Origin: Planctomycetota bacterium
GTDB lineage: Bacteria; Planctomycetota; Phycisphaerae; UBA1845; PWPN01
Assembly (NCBI GenBank): GCA_029550525.1
Contig: JAKPHF010000049.1
Coordinates: forward strand, 62,001-126,000
Reading direction: 5' to 3'
Length of the DNA: 64,000 nucleotides
Shown here: one piece after another, positions 26,718-35,006 of the stretch
Numbering within the stretch: the stretch's first letter is position 1
How the letters are laid out: each line of letters starts with the position of its first letter
Notes under the pieces: generated by a model
The model's input: the letters and a program-made list of their open reading frames with translations, nothing else
The model's database searches: none
What the model was told of the DNA's origin: nothing
Program-made: the position numbers and the translations under genes

Positions 26718-28274
26718 TTGCTTGACTCGACAGCCACAAACCCGATCGATTCGCCACCGCGGCCTGGGCGGTTTTACCTGCTCGTGGCGGGTTGCGCTCT
26801 AGCACTGTACCTGGTGAGCGTCGCCCCCGGTGCCCTCTGGCAGGACGGCGGGCAGTTCCAGGTGCGCGTGCTCCAGCGCGATCTGCTCGGGTGTTTCGGC
26901 TTGGCTCTCAGTCATCCGCTGTATCACCTCGTCGCGATCGCCTTCCAGATCCTGCCGTTCGGCGAGTCGGCATTCAAGACAAACCTGGTGTCGGTCGTGT
27001 TCGGCGCCGTAACGGTGGCCAACGTGGCACTGCTGCTCGCCCTGGCCACGCGACGGCTGACGTCTGCGCTCGTCGCGGCCATCGCCTTGGCGGTCGCCCA
27101 TACGTTTTGGCAACACTGTGCTCTGGCCGAAACCTACACGCTCACCACCGCGCTGCTCAGCACGGAACTCCTTTGTCTCCTGCAGTACGCCCGCACACGG
27201 CGGGCGGGCTGGCTCGTCCTGCTTTTGCTGGTCAATGGGGTGGGCATCAGCAACCACCTCATCGCACTGTTGAGCCTCTGTTGCTACGGCACGTTACTGA
27301 TCGTCCTGGCCATCCGGCGGCAAGTCGCTTTCAAGAGCATCCTGGCCGCCGTGCTTTGCTGGTGTGTCGGCGGTGGCTTGTACTGGGGGATGGTGGTCTG
27401 GCAGATGTCAGGCTCGAGTGACTGGACGGCGGTTCTGCGCGGTGCATTCTTCGGCGACCGCTACGCCGGCAATGTGCTGAATACGACCCTGGGCCGACGC
27501 GAGCTGGTCAATACATTCCTGTATCTCGGTCTTAACTTTCCGACACCGTTGATCCTCCTGGTCCCCGTCGGCTTGGTCTGGCTGTGGCGACGCGAGGACC
27601 GACTGTTCGTCGGCACGCTGGTGGCCCTGCTGGGCATTCACTTCGTGTGGGCCATGCGCTACAATGTGCCCGACCAGTACACGTTCTTCATTCCGTCCAT
27701 CGTGTTGCTCGCGATCGTAATGGGCTTCGGAGCCGAGTGGGTTCTGGTCCGCCGGCCGCGATGCAAGTCCGTCCTGATCGCAGCGGCCATTCTGCCGGTG
27801 TTGGTATATCTGCCCTTGCCGTATGTGGCTCGCGCTGCCGGGCTCGACCTCGGCCTCGCCCGGCAAATACCCTTCCGTAGCGAGTACGAGTACTTTCTGC
27901 ATCCGTTCAAGACTCGGGATCACGGTCCTGAACAGTTCGTCGAATACCTGGGATCGATGCTCCCGACCGATGCCGTTCTGATCGCCGACGGAACCACCGT
28001 ACGGCCCATTCACTACTTTCAGCTCACTGGCCGCTGGCGTCCCGACCTGACCGTCTATCCGGCTCTGGACGAAGCAGGCGCCGAAGGTCGGTTTCCCGAC
28101 GAGAGTGAGCTTCGCGACGCGCTCGAGCAAGGCCGCGTTTACGTGGTCACGCCACAACCCGGCTATTGCCCGAAATGGCTGCTCGATCAGCACAACTTCG
28201 AGCCTGCCGGCCACATCTATCGCGTAACCGGTCCTCGCATGCCGGCCAGCGTCCCGGAAATCCCTGCCCCGTAG
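26718..28274 (+). CDS. DUF2723-type polytopic membrane protein (GT-C-like)
   Basis: About 518 residues, with 10-12 membrane helices and a soluble C-terminal domain of about 120 residues. The start of the family is recognisable as APGALWQDGGQFQ followed by SHPLYHLVAIAF, the acidic D and the paired H resembling GT-C catalytic loops; LAETYTLTTAL is a second family motif. Members are found with surface-glycan genes and are thought to be lipid-sugar-dependent glycosyltransferases; this is family inference. The start is uncertain: TTG 26718 has AGGA upstream, whereas the longer GTG 26601 start would translate through a dispersed repeat. Confidence 0.8.
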   Translation: MLDSTATNPIDSPPRPGRFYLLVAGCALALYLVSVAPGALWQDGGQFQVRVLQRDLLGCFGLALSHPLYHLVAIAFQILPFGESAFKTNLVSVVFGAVTVANVALLLALATRRLTSALVAAIALAVAHTFWQHCALAETYTLTTALLSTELLCLLQYARTRRAGWLVLLLLVNGVGISNHLIALLSLCCYGTLLIVLAIRRQVAFKSILAAVLCWCVGGGLYWGMVVWQMSGSSDWTAVLRGAFFGDRYAGNVLNTTLGRRELVNTFLYLGLNFPTPLILLVPVGLVWLWRREDRLFVGTLVALLGIHFVWAMRYNVPDQYTFFIPSIVLLAIVMGFGAEWVLVRRPRCKSVLIAAAILPVLVYLPLPYVARAAGLDLGLARQIPFRSEYEYFLHPFKTRDHGPEQFVEYLGSMLPTDAVLIADGTTVRPIHYFQLTGRWRPDLTVYPALDEAGAEGRFPDESELRDALEQGRVYVVTPQPGYCPKWLLDQHNFEPAGHIYRVTGPRMPASVPEIPAP

Positions 28275-28420
28275 CGTTGTTCGTTTCTCAACACCTACCC
28301 ATCAGTGGAGAGAACATACTCTCGCGGTCCACGGAGGCGGAGCGTTGCACATCGAGCGGCGGATAGCGCCGACGGCTTGAGGCGGGAGGGATACGGACTC
28401 AGTCCGCTCAGGTCTGACCG

Positions 28421-29323
28421 TCAACAGGGTGCGAGCACTTCGCGGTCTGCTGATGGCGCCGCGGCGATAGTCGCTTCCGTTGTGGCAACGGCGCGTCGCG
28501 GGAGATGAATCGCCTGCAATGCCGCACTTATGGTCCCGAATTGGAACTCGTCGAGGAGTCGTGTGAGGCGGGGGGCGACACGGGAGCGCCACAGTTCCTG
28601 TGTCAATCGCCGAATCGCGGAGACGCGGATGCCGCGTCGGATGAAGTCGCGCACTTCGCCGGGCACGAGCTCGCACGGATGCAAGTAGATGACCGCCGGG
28701 TGGCCGGCCTCGTTCATCCGGCGGATGGCATGGGCCAGCACGGCCGCGGGCAGGAGCCGGGTGTAGCCGCCGCCGCACGCGGGCCAGTTTCGTCCTGCGA
28801 AGCGCAGCGTCGTGAGCGGGAACTCGATCAGATCGACGTCCGGCCAGCGATAGGGAAAGCGAGGGGCATCGGGAATGCCGTAACGCCGCTTGGCGACGGG
28901 GAAGATGCTGGAACTGAAGCGAAATCCCAAACGGGCCAGGATCGGGCCTGCCCAGAGCGACTGCCGTGTGATGGAGAACGCCGGGGCGCGATAGCCGAGC
29001 GGTCGTCGGCCGATCTGGCTTGCGATGATTTCGATGGATCGCCGGACATCGGCTTCGAATTCGCCGGGCGTTTGGCGATACGCCAGTTGGTGGCCGTAGC
29101 CGTGGGACGCGATTTCATGACCGCAGCCGGCGACGTCCGGCAACAGGGTTGGAAACCGTTCGCACACCTTGCCGAGGGCGAAGAACGTCGCCTTCACGCC
29201 GGCGCGGTCCAGGAAGCTCAATGTACGCTCGGTATTCGCCAGGACGTGCTCGGTCACCGGCAGACACGGGTCGAGCACCGCCTGGGCCCAGTCCTCCAGA
29301 TCGATGGTGAAGGCGTTCAACAT
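28421..29323 (-). CDS. Polysaccharide deacetylase, XrtA/PEP-CTERM locus type (DUF3473)
   Basis: 300 residues. NodB-type domain: the catalytic and metal motif FTIDLEDWAQ (the second D of the family's D-D/E-D motif), TFFALGKVCERFP, the metal histidines EIASHGYGHQL, and GYRAPAFSIT. The C-terminal part (IYLHPCELVPGE) matches the DUF3473 extension typical of deacetylases beside exosortase genes. It would remove N-acetyl groups from the exported glycan. The ATG at 29323 matches homology. No exosortase is visible in the window. Confidence 0.9.
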   Translation of the reverse strand: MLNAFTIDLEDWAQAVLDPCLPVTEHVLANTERTLSFLDRAGVKATFFALGKVCERFPTLLPDVAGCGHEIASHGYGHQLAYRQTPGEFEADVRRSIEIIASQIGRRPLGYRAPAFSITRQSLWAGPILARLGFRFSSSIFPVAKRRYGIPDAPRFPYRWPDVDLIEFPLTTLRFAGRNWPACGGGYTRLLPAAVLAHAIRRMNEAGHPAVIYLHPCELVPGEVRDFIRRGIRVSAIRRLTQELWRSRVAPRLTRLLDEFQFGTISAALQAIHLPRRAVATTEATIAAAPSADREVLAPC

Positions 29324-29511
29324 GCGTTCGGACTCCACACGCAGTATCGGCAATTCAGGCCGGCGAGTTGGAGTTTTCGGACGAGCGGTTGCCACCCGCG
29401 CGTTGCGTGCGACCGATAACCGCGCGAGCGGCGGGGCCAAGCCACGCCGCTCGCTGGGATCGGCTCGGAAGGTCGGTTGGATTGATCGGGTGGGCCCGGC
29501 GGTTCGCGAGG

Positions 29512-30363
29512 TTACTTCGCAATCTGCTGGCGGAGCCATTCGAGGCTCTTCTCGACGTTGCCGGGGGCAGCCTCGCATTCGACGGAGAGGATGCCGTCCC
29601 ACTGGATGCTCTTGAGGATCTCAATGCAGCCGGCGATGTTCTCGGCATTCACGCCTTCGCCGATGGCCACCACCGACGTCGAAATCCCGGTCTCCTCGCC
29701 CCGACACGCCTTGGCCAGCGATTCGCTCACGTCCTTGATGTGGCAGTGCGAGACCTTGTGCTTGAAGCGGTCGAGGAACTTGACCGGATCCTGCCCCGAG
29801 ATGAACGTGTTGCCGGTGTCGAAGTTCATCCTCAGCCAGGGCGAGTCGTCGAACGTCTCGAACAACCACTCCATGAAATCGGGGTCGGTGGTGTAAGGGC
29901 CGTGCGGCTCGACGTTGACAATGATTTCGTGGCTCTCCGCCCACTCCAGCACGACGCGGTAATACTGCTTGACCAGCATCTTCACCTCGTCGTCGCTGTA
30001 GCCTTTGGGACGCGTCGCCCCGTCGGTGGTGTCCACGCGCGGACAGCCCAGTGCCCAGGCGAACTTGATCGCCTCGATCGTATAGGGGATGCCGCGGAAC
30101 TGGCCGTCGGGCCCGGACATGGGATAGGCGGCGTCGATCTGCGAGACCTTCAGACCCATGGAGTCCAGGTAACGCTTGAGTCGCAGCGGATCCGTGTGCA
30201 GCGGCACGTGCGGGTTGTAGCCGAGACTCTGGACGAAGTAGTCGCCGTTCACGGACCCCAGCTCGATGTATTTCATGCCGTGCTTCTTGGCGAACTCGCA
30301 GGGTACGCTCAGCGGCGCGTCCTGGTGGCGCCAGTTGTCCACGTGCATCGACAGCTCGATCAT
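29512..30363 (-). CDS. Sugar phosphate isomerase/epimerase (xylose isomerase-like TIM barrel)
   Basis: 283 residues of the AP-endonuclease-2/IolE-like family. Metal-site motifs can be seen at strand ends: VNVEPHGPYTT (Glu), MNFDTGNTFISG (Asp), SHCHIKDVSES (His), and a final LSVECEAA (Glu). It probably isomerises or epimerises a keto-sugar or inositol-type compound. GGAGGCTTACC lies before the ATG. It follows the Gfo/Idh/MocA oxidoreductase by 124 bases in the same direction, a pairing very common in planctomycetes for catabolism of unusual sugars. Confidence 0.85.
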   Translation of the reverse strand: MIELSMHVDNWRHQDAPLSVPCEFAKKHGMKYIELGSVNGDYFVQSLGYNPHVPLHTDPLRLKRYLDSMGLKVSQIDAAYPMSGPDGQFRGIPYTIEAIKFAWALGCPRVDTTDGATRPKGYSDDEVKMLVKQYYRVVLEWAESHEIIVNVEPHGPYTTDPDFMEWLFETFDDSPWLRMNFDTGNTFISGQDPVKFLDRFKHKVSHCHIKDVSESLAKACRGEETGISTSVVAIGEGVNAENIAGCIEILKSIQWDGILSVECEAAPGNVEKSLEWLRQQIAK

Positions 30364-30369
30364 GGTAAG

Positions 30370-30480
30370 CCTCCTTCGGAGGGGGCAGTGGTCAGTTGTC
30401 CGTTGTCAGTTGCGGACAGGCGCATGCCCGACCTCGGAGCGAGCGCGCCTGACGCCTGGCCACGGACTACTGACCACTGA
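30370..30480. repeat. Intergenic self-complementary sequence between isomerase and oxidoreductase genes
   Basis: Contains AGTGGTCAGTTGTCCG at one end and GACTACTGACCACTGACT at the other, roughly inverted copies (GTGGTCAG with CTGACCAC). It belongs to the short dispersed intergenic texts seen in several gaps of this window. No gene. Confidence 0.5.
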
Positions 30481-30486
30481 CTATTT

Positions 30487-30509
30487 GTCAGGCCTTCAGG
30501 CCTGACAAG
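30487..30509 (-). terminator. Hairpin overlapping the stop codon of the Gfo/Idh gene
   Basis: Perfect inverted repeat TTGTCAGGCCT / AGGCCTGACAA with a 2-base loop, spanning the last codons and the TGA of the oxidoreductase. There is no T run, so intrinsic termination is doubtful; it may instead stabilise the mRNA end. Confidence 0.4.
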
Positions 30510-31705
30510 TCCGCTTCCCACCGCTCCTTCTTCGCCATCATCTCTTCCCAGGTCACCGGCCGATTCTCGTAAGCGGCCGTGCGGGCCAGAATGCAAGTGA
30601 GATTGCTGCGGACGCTCGGTGCGACCGTGATGTTCCGGTAGTCGCCCTGAGTGATCTGGTCGTGGAACTCCTTGATGTTCACGACCGTACCGGAGGTGTA
30701 GAGCTCGCCATGCGGCCAGCTGCCGCCCTTGTAGACCGCTTCCGGCATGCCGTCGATCCACACGTGCGTGTAGTAGTCGGTGTCGATCGTGCCCTTGGAG
30801 CCGTATACTCGGCAGGCGATCTCGGTGGGGGCGCCGGGCGTGCACTGATTACCCGTGTACGACAGCACGAAGTCGTTGGGATACCATAGGTTCACGTTGA
30901 ACCAGTCGTAGATGTTGCCGTACGCTCGCAGTCCCTTGCTGCCGCCCGCGCCGATGGCCTTGATGGGGTCGGCATTCAGAATCCAGCTCGCGACGTCCAG
31001 CGTGTGGATGTTTTGCTCCACGATGAAATCGCCCGACAACTCGCGATAGCAGTACCATCGCCGCAGCCGGTCTTCCGGCGTGGCCGGCCCGGGGAAGTGG
31101 CCCACGCCCCATGGATAGTTCGCCCAGCCCGTCACCAGCTTGCCGATGGCCCCGTCATGCACGCGCTTGACCGCTTCGCGGTAGAACTCGTTCGCCCGTG
31201 TCTGGAAATCGACCAGGAACACCAACTTTTTCTCGGTCGCCTTCTTGCCCGCCTCGCCGATGGTCAGGCAGCCGGGCACGTCCACCGCGATGGGCTTGGC
31301 CACGTACACGTGCTTGCCGGCATCGACGGCGGCCGCACACTGCTCGGGATGGAAGTAGGGCGGCGTCTGCACGACCACGGCGTCAAAATCCTGCTCGAGC
31401 AGCTTCTTGTAGCCTGACAGCGTCGTGAACCGCCGGTTGGCCGGGATGTTCCACTTGTCGCCCACCCGGTCGGCGTGATCGGGATAGTAATCGGCACAGG
31501 CGACGATCTTGTACCCGCCGTGCTTGTCGAACAGGTCGAGGATCCAGCCGCCGCGGCCGCCGCAGCCCAGTAGGCCGATGGTGACCGTCGAGTTTGCTTG
31601 CGATCCGCGCACTGCGGAAGGTTTGACGATGGTCAGGCCTGCCGCCGCCGCGGCACCCGCCAGAAACTCCCGCCGAGCGATTCCGGTTTTCGTCTGCGTC
31701 GTCAT
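30488..31705 (-). CDS. Gfo/Idh/MocA family oxidoreductase, Tat-exported
   Basis: 405 residues. The N-terminus has a twin-arginine signal (ARREFLAGAAAAAGL), so it is folded with its cofactor and then exported. The Rossmann motif GLLGCGGRGGW binds NAD(P). The usual EKP lysine motif appears as VAKPIAVDVPG: the catalytic Lys is kept but the Glu is replaced by Ala. It oxidises or reduces a sugar or cyclitol. ATG 31705 has GGGAGG upstream. It pairs with the TIM-barrel isomerase downstream. Confidence 0.9.
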   Translation of the reverse strand: MTTQTKTGIARREFLAGAAAAAGLTIVKPSAVRGSQANSTVTIGLLGCGGRGGWILDLFDKHGGYKIVACADYYPDHADRVGDKWNIPANRRFTTLSGYKKLLEQDFDAVVVQTPPYFHPEQCAAAVDAGKHVYVAKPIAVDVPGCLTIGEAGKKATEKKLVFLVDFQTRANEFYREAVKRVHDGAIGKLVTGWANYPWGVGHFPGPATPEDRLRRWYCYRELSGDFIVEQNIHTLDVASWILNADPIKAIGAGGSKGLRAYGNIYDWFNVNLWYPNDFVLSYTGNQCTPGAPTEIACRVYGSKGTIDTDYYTHVWIDGMPEAVYKGGSWPHGELYTSGTVVNIKEFHDQITQGDYRNITVAPSVRSNLTCILARTAAYENRPVTWEEMMAKKERWEADLSGLKA

Positions 31706-32107
31706 GAAGGCAACCTCCCGCCGAAACGGATGTGTCGTAAATGAAAACCGGCGGCCACCATGCGTCGCCGCCATTTCGACCGGCAATATATACCCGGCGC
31801 CAGACCCGTGCAAACCGCCCAACCGGCGAGGTCAATGAGGGAGGCGCGGGACTCGTTGGGAAGACTGTCGCTGGGAGGGCGGATGCCGAGTGCGGTTTTG
31901 CGTCCGCAGATTGCGCGGATTGACGCCGATTCGCAGGCGGTGAAGGCTATGAGCTGTGGGCATGGGCCAGACATCCGGCAGACAGCGGACGGCCGCCAAC
32001 GACCGACTGCTCTCTCGGGGGTGGGGTGGAAGCCTTCTTTGTGGAGCTTCTGCCGTCGTGGTCCGCGGGATCATGGATGGCAGAGCGGGCGCGGGCAACG
32101 CCCGGAT
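31706..32107. other. Intergenic region between csx15 and the Gfo/Idh gene
   Basis: 402 bases separating two minus-strand genes. A dispersed repeat copy lies at 31945-31989. No CRISPR repeat, cas6-like or cas1/2-like frame was seen. Confidence 0.5.
31945..31989 (+). repeat. Dispersed repeat (GGCTATGAGCTGTGGGC family), copy 1
   Basis: Begins GGCTATGAGCTGTGGGCATG and runs to GACAGCGGA; aligns with 39094-39139 with a few differences, including in the inner CCAGACATCCGGCAGA part. Shorter relatives lie at 44441-44463 and 53757-53785. Confidence 0.65.
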
Positions 32108-32491
32108 TCAGCTTCGTCGAGCACGTGCGGCGTCTCGGACGCCTTGCAGATTGAGCAACTCGGCTACCTCGAACTCCGGCGGGATCGTTCCTTCAATGGG
32201 ACGCAGCCGCAGGATGGTTGGAAAGTAACCGCTGCGGCCGTGAATCTCCGCCAACAGGACAGCCGCGATCGGGGCCAGGCTCGGCGGGTTGATGATCAGC
32301 GGCGTGGTCTGCCATTGCTCCGGCGTCAGCGGCACACCGGCCAGGAGTTCCCGCACTTGCTCGTCGAAAGGCCGTTGGTGGTCGAAATGCGTCGGCACCG
32401 CAATCACACGTTCAACATCCCGCCCGGCCAGCTCTCGAACGCGGGCAAGCTGCGTATCCGTGAGCGGATGACCGAAGTTGATAAGAAGCAT
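32108..32491 (-). CDS. csx15: CRISPR-associated protein Csx15
   Basis: 127 residues. Matches the Csx15 family along its length: the opening LLINFGHPLT, ERVIAVPTHFDHQRPF (29-42), and the conserved NPPSLAPIAAVLLAEIHGR (68-86) and LRLRPIEG (95-102). Csx15 proteins occur only with type III systems; a CARF-like Rossmann fold that binds and probably removes cyclic oligoadenylate is predicted for the family. It lies 19 bases after the CARF effector gene, last in the operon. It would tune or switch off the CARF effector. Confidence 0.82.
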   Translation of the reverse strand: MLLINFGHPLTDTQLARVRELAGRDVERVIAVPTHFDHQRPFDEQVRELLAGVPLTPEQWQTTPLIINPPSLAPIAAVLLAEIHGRSGYFPTILRLRPIEGTIPPEFEVAELLNLQGVRDAARARRS

Positions 32492-32510
32492 TCTTCAGCA
32501 CCTGTCGGAA

Positions 32511-33578
32511 TCAGATCTTCAGTCCTTTCCGCAACCACTTCTGCACAACACGTCTCTGCTCTGCAGTCGTTGCTGTGGTGCTTATTCGGAGTGTAAGGCC
32601 AGGGCTACCTTCAATGTGATGGAGCAAGTCGGATTCGTTGTCCCGGGCTTCCTTAAGGTCTCCTCCGGTTGCCGATCCTTCGTACCGGATCGACGTAACA
32701 TACCTACTGTCGGCAAGGATCCTGACAATTCGCTCCCAACCGCGAGGTCGATGATGAGGAGCCGACTCAAGATGTATCTTGTCTTCGGGAGACATATCCG
32801 TCGGAGGTGGCCACGAGTCGTGTGGCGTGTTGACTAAACGGGCGGCAATCTGCCCAAGGAGACTCAGTCCAACATCGTCATTGTCAATCTCGACTAGGCT
32901 AAGCAATCGTTCATCTTGCTTCAGCAGGTTCTCAATACTCCGGAGCGGAATGAGGTCGTCCGCCGAGGCGAACGCATCCAAGAGATTCCTACCAGCTCCG
33001 GTACCGATCCACTCGGCGCGGAGGGTTACTGGAATCGGCTCGATTGTGATTAATGAGGCGAACAGCTCGTGGATGTAATGAACTGGAATATCTGAAACGG
33101 CACCGATCAAGGTGGCAATGGCGATTTCAGGTTTGAAGCCGCCGGTAGCAGCCAGTTCGACTGTACTGTTGGTCTTGGCCTGACCGCGTCTGATCTCCTC
33201 ACTTATGACCCGAGCGAGATGGCGAAGACCTCTATTGAACTTCTCCCCGTCCGAGTAGTCGAGGCCATCGACTTGTCGTCGGCGTGCCTTCAGTTTCTTG
33301 CTCTCAGCCAACGAAACCAGCCGTTCCGCACAAAACTGACCATCCGGTGTCTGTGAATGGATTAGTACAACCTCGATCTCGTTTTCGTCCTGATCGAACA
33401 AACCAAGCCGCTGCCAAGTATGCGTTTCGGCGCAGGCTCTGACGGGGTCAGCCTCTCGAAGCCAAGCGTCCGCTCGGTCAGGTTCGGGCAACGGTTGTTT
33501 CCGGTTCCAACCTTCCCAAGGGCAGTCCCTATTTGTCAACAAGGAGGTTCCAACTGTAGTCAAGACTGTGCGTCGCAT
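32511..33578 (-). CDS. CARF-domain CRISPR effector with RelE-like C-terminal domain (Cami1-like)
   Basis: 355 residues. Residues 1-180 form a CARF domain: the first-strand ligand loop LTTVGTSLLTN (6-16) and the second signature AATGGFKPEIAIA (143-155) bind cyclic oligoadenylate. A middle part (about 190-265) is winged-helix-like. The end (about 270-355: HHRPRGWERIVRILADS ... LTLRISTTATTAEQRRVV) resembles the RelE-like mRNA interferase domain of CARF-RelE (Cami1) proteins; it has no HEPN R-x4-6-H motif. Expected role: ligand-activated cleavage of ribosome-bound mRNA. The ATG at 33578 has GGAAGGA upstream; a longer frame to 33689 would overlap csm4. The RelE assignment is from memory of the family and is the weaker part. 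Confidence 0.75.
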   Translation of the reverse strand: MRRTVLTTVGTSLLTNRDCPWEGWNRKQPLPEPDRADAWLREADPVRACAETHTWQRLGLFDQDENEIEVVLIHSQTPDGQFCAERLVSLAESKKLKARRRQVDGLDYSDGEKFNRGLRHLARVISEEIRRGQAKTNSTVELAATGGFKPEIAIATLIGAVSDIPVHYIHELFASLITIEPIPVTLRAEWIGTGAGRNLLDAFASADDLIPLRSIENLLKQDERLLSLVEIDNDDVGLSLLGQIAARLVNTPHDSWPPPTDMSPEDKIHLESAPHHRPRGWERIVRILADSRYVTSIRYEGSATGGDLKEARDNESDLLHHIEGSPGLTLRISTTATTAEQRRVVQKWLRKGLKI

Positions 33579-33658
33579 AGTTCGCGTCCTTCCATAATTG
33601 ACCGGAAGCCCTACCTGTAGCATCCAAGCGTCATAGCACTCAAGGTAGTGTGTTTGGG

Positions 33659-35005
33659 CTAATTCCTTCGTGGCGGTTGTCGATGCCATGATTGAGTACG
33701 CGGCGGCCGGGGCTTATCCCAGCGATACTGGGGATTGTGAAGATCCCGATTGTTGCGATAGACGCGGATCTCCTCCCCAACCTGAGGAAGTCTGTCTGGT
33801 GGTGGCGGGACGCCGTAGGCCAAGACTCCCCGAGGCTTACCCTCCTCTTGAACAAAATACTGTACCTTGCCATTGATCTCACGCCGTTCCAACACTTTAA
33901 CGGTCACCTGATCAGTGTCTTGCGTTGGCGGACGCGGAGGATGGCAAATAGTCGGAACCGTCGGCGCCGATGGCGCGGGTTTGGACGCGAACTCTGGCGT
34001 AATGTTCGGGGCCTCTTGCTTCTCGTCGGCAGCCAGTGGTTCAACGATCAACTCGGATGGCCTGATTTCTCCTTTTGGCCAGCGAAGGGGTACTGACAGG
34101 CCGAACGCCCAGTGAATCACGTGGGCGCCAAGGCCTTCGAGGTGGTTAACGATGTCGCGGGCGAACAGGTCGTGCATGGGGATAGCGTGGCCAAGCCATC
34201 CACGTGGAGAGCACTGGCGAAAGCTCGCTCCAGGACGAAAAACGATGATCGGCTTCTTGAAAACGTTCTCCAGGCCGAAGTCCGGACCAAGTTTTCCATA
34301 TTTGGTGAACGCTTCCCAAGCCCCTTCAGTTGGATCGCTATTGCCCGGCTGGAATGTCGATAGCACCACACATCCATCCGCGTCGGCAGGCTGATCCAGA
34401 TCTGTTACTGGTTCGAGCCCCTTGTCCAGACGAAACTGGCCCTTGCCGGCCGTGCGATCCGAGCCGAAACCCCACTGGGCCAACTCCTCGATCAGCTGCT
34501 CAAAAAACTCGACGAACTCGGGAACGATACGCGCGTAGACAGTCAGATAGCGGATACCCTTCTTCAGGACCGCTTCTTCGGTAGGGAATAGACCCCCGTC
34601 GTTGCTGGTGGTGTGTGAAGACCGGCTGATGGTGTTTCGCAACTGGGTGTATTCGATGATCCCCGGGTCATCGAGCATCGCACCTGTCCCTGGTACGATC
34701 CCAGCTTGAAGTTGTCGGAAGGTGTCGGCGAGCAGCCATTGTGCGCGTTTTAGCGGCTTGCGCAGCTCAGCCGGAACGTCCAGAGTCCGCAACGCCGCTG
34801 GCAAGGGTAGCCGGTCGCGTGGGAAGGCGTCAGAAAGCACGAAAGGGGGCCGACCGGCTAGCGCGGGTTCGATCAATCTCTCCCTCAGCACTTCCTTGCC
34901 GTGGGTGCGTGCACACATCCAGCAGAGGAGTCCGCTGAGCGTGTCGGATTGCCAAGGGGTCCGCCAGGGCGATTCCGGAATGATGCGGAAGCGGTAGAGA
35001 TTCAT
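33659..35005 (-). CDS. csm4: Csm4 (Cas5-group RAMP) with C-terminal OB-like extension
   Basis: 448 residues, longer than usual Csm4 (about 300-330). The RAMP core (1-330) shows TPWQSDTLSG (16-25), where Csm4 proteins have a conserved S/T-D-x-L, and the glycine-rich loop GFGSDRTAGKGQF (179-191). Csm4 caps the 5' end of the crRNA and docks Cas10. After a Pro-rich linker (335-362), residues 365-430 (VTVKVLERREINGKVQYFV ... VGEEIRVYRNN) look like a small OB-fold or S1-like domain, then a basic tail RPPRTQSWHRQPPRRN that could hold RNA. Its ATG lies 1 base after the csm3 stop. Confidence 0.85.
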   Translation of the reverse strand: MNLYRFRIIPESPWRTPWQSDTLSGLLCWMCARTHGKEVLRERLIEPALAGRPPFVLSDAFPRDRLPLPAALRTLDVPAELRKPLKRAQWLLADTFRQLQAGIVPGTGAMLDDPGIIEYTQLRNTISRSSHTTSNDGGLFPTEEAVLKKGIRYLTVYARIVPEFVEFFEQLIEELAQWGFGSDRTAGKGQFRLDKGLEPVTDLDQPADADGCVVLSTFQPGNSDPTEGAWEAFTKYGKLGPDFGLENVFKKPIIVFRPGASFRQCSPRGWLGHAIPMHDLFARDIVNHLEGLGAHVIHWAFGLSVPLRWPKGEIRPSELIVEPLAADEKQEAPNITPEFASKPAPSAPTVPTICHPPRPPTQDTDQVTVKVLERREINGKVQYFVQEEGKPRGVLAYGVPPPPDRLPQVGEEIRVYRNNRDLHNPQYRWDKPRPPRTQSWHRQPPRRN

Positions 35006-35006
35006 T

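Noticed and set aside
33659..35005. Csm4 as a fused Csm4-Csm5
   Set aside because: Only one RAMP core with one glycine-rich loop is visible; the extra part is too short for Csm5 and looks like an OB fold.
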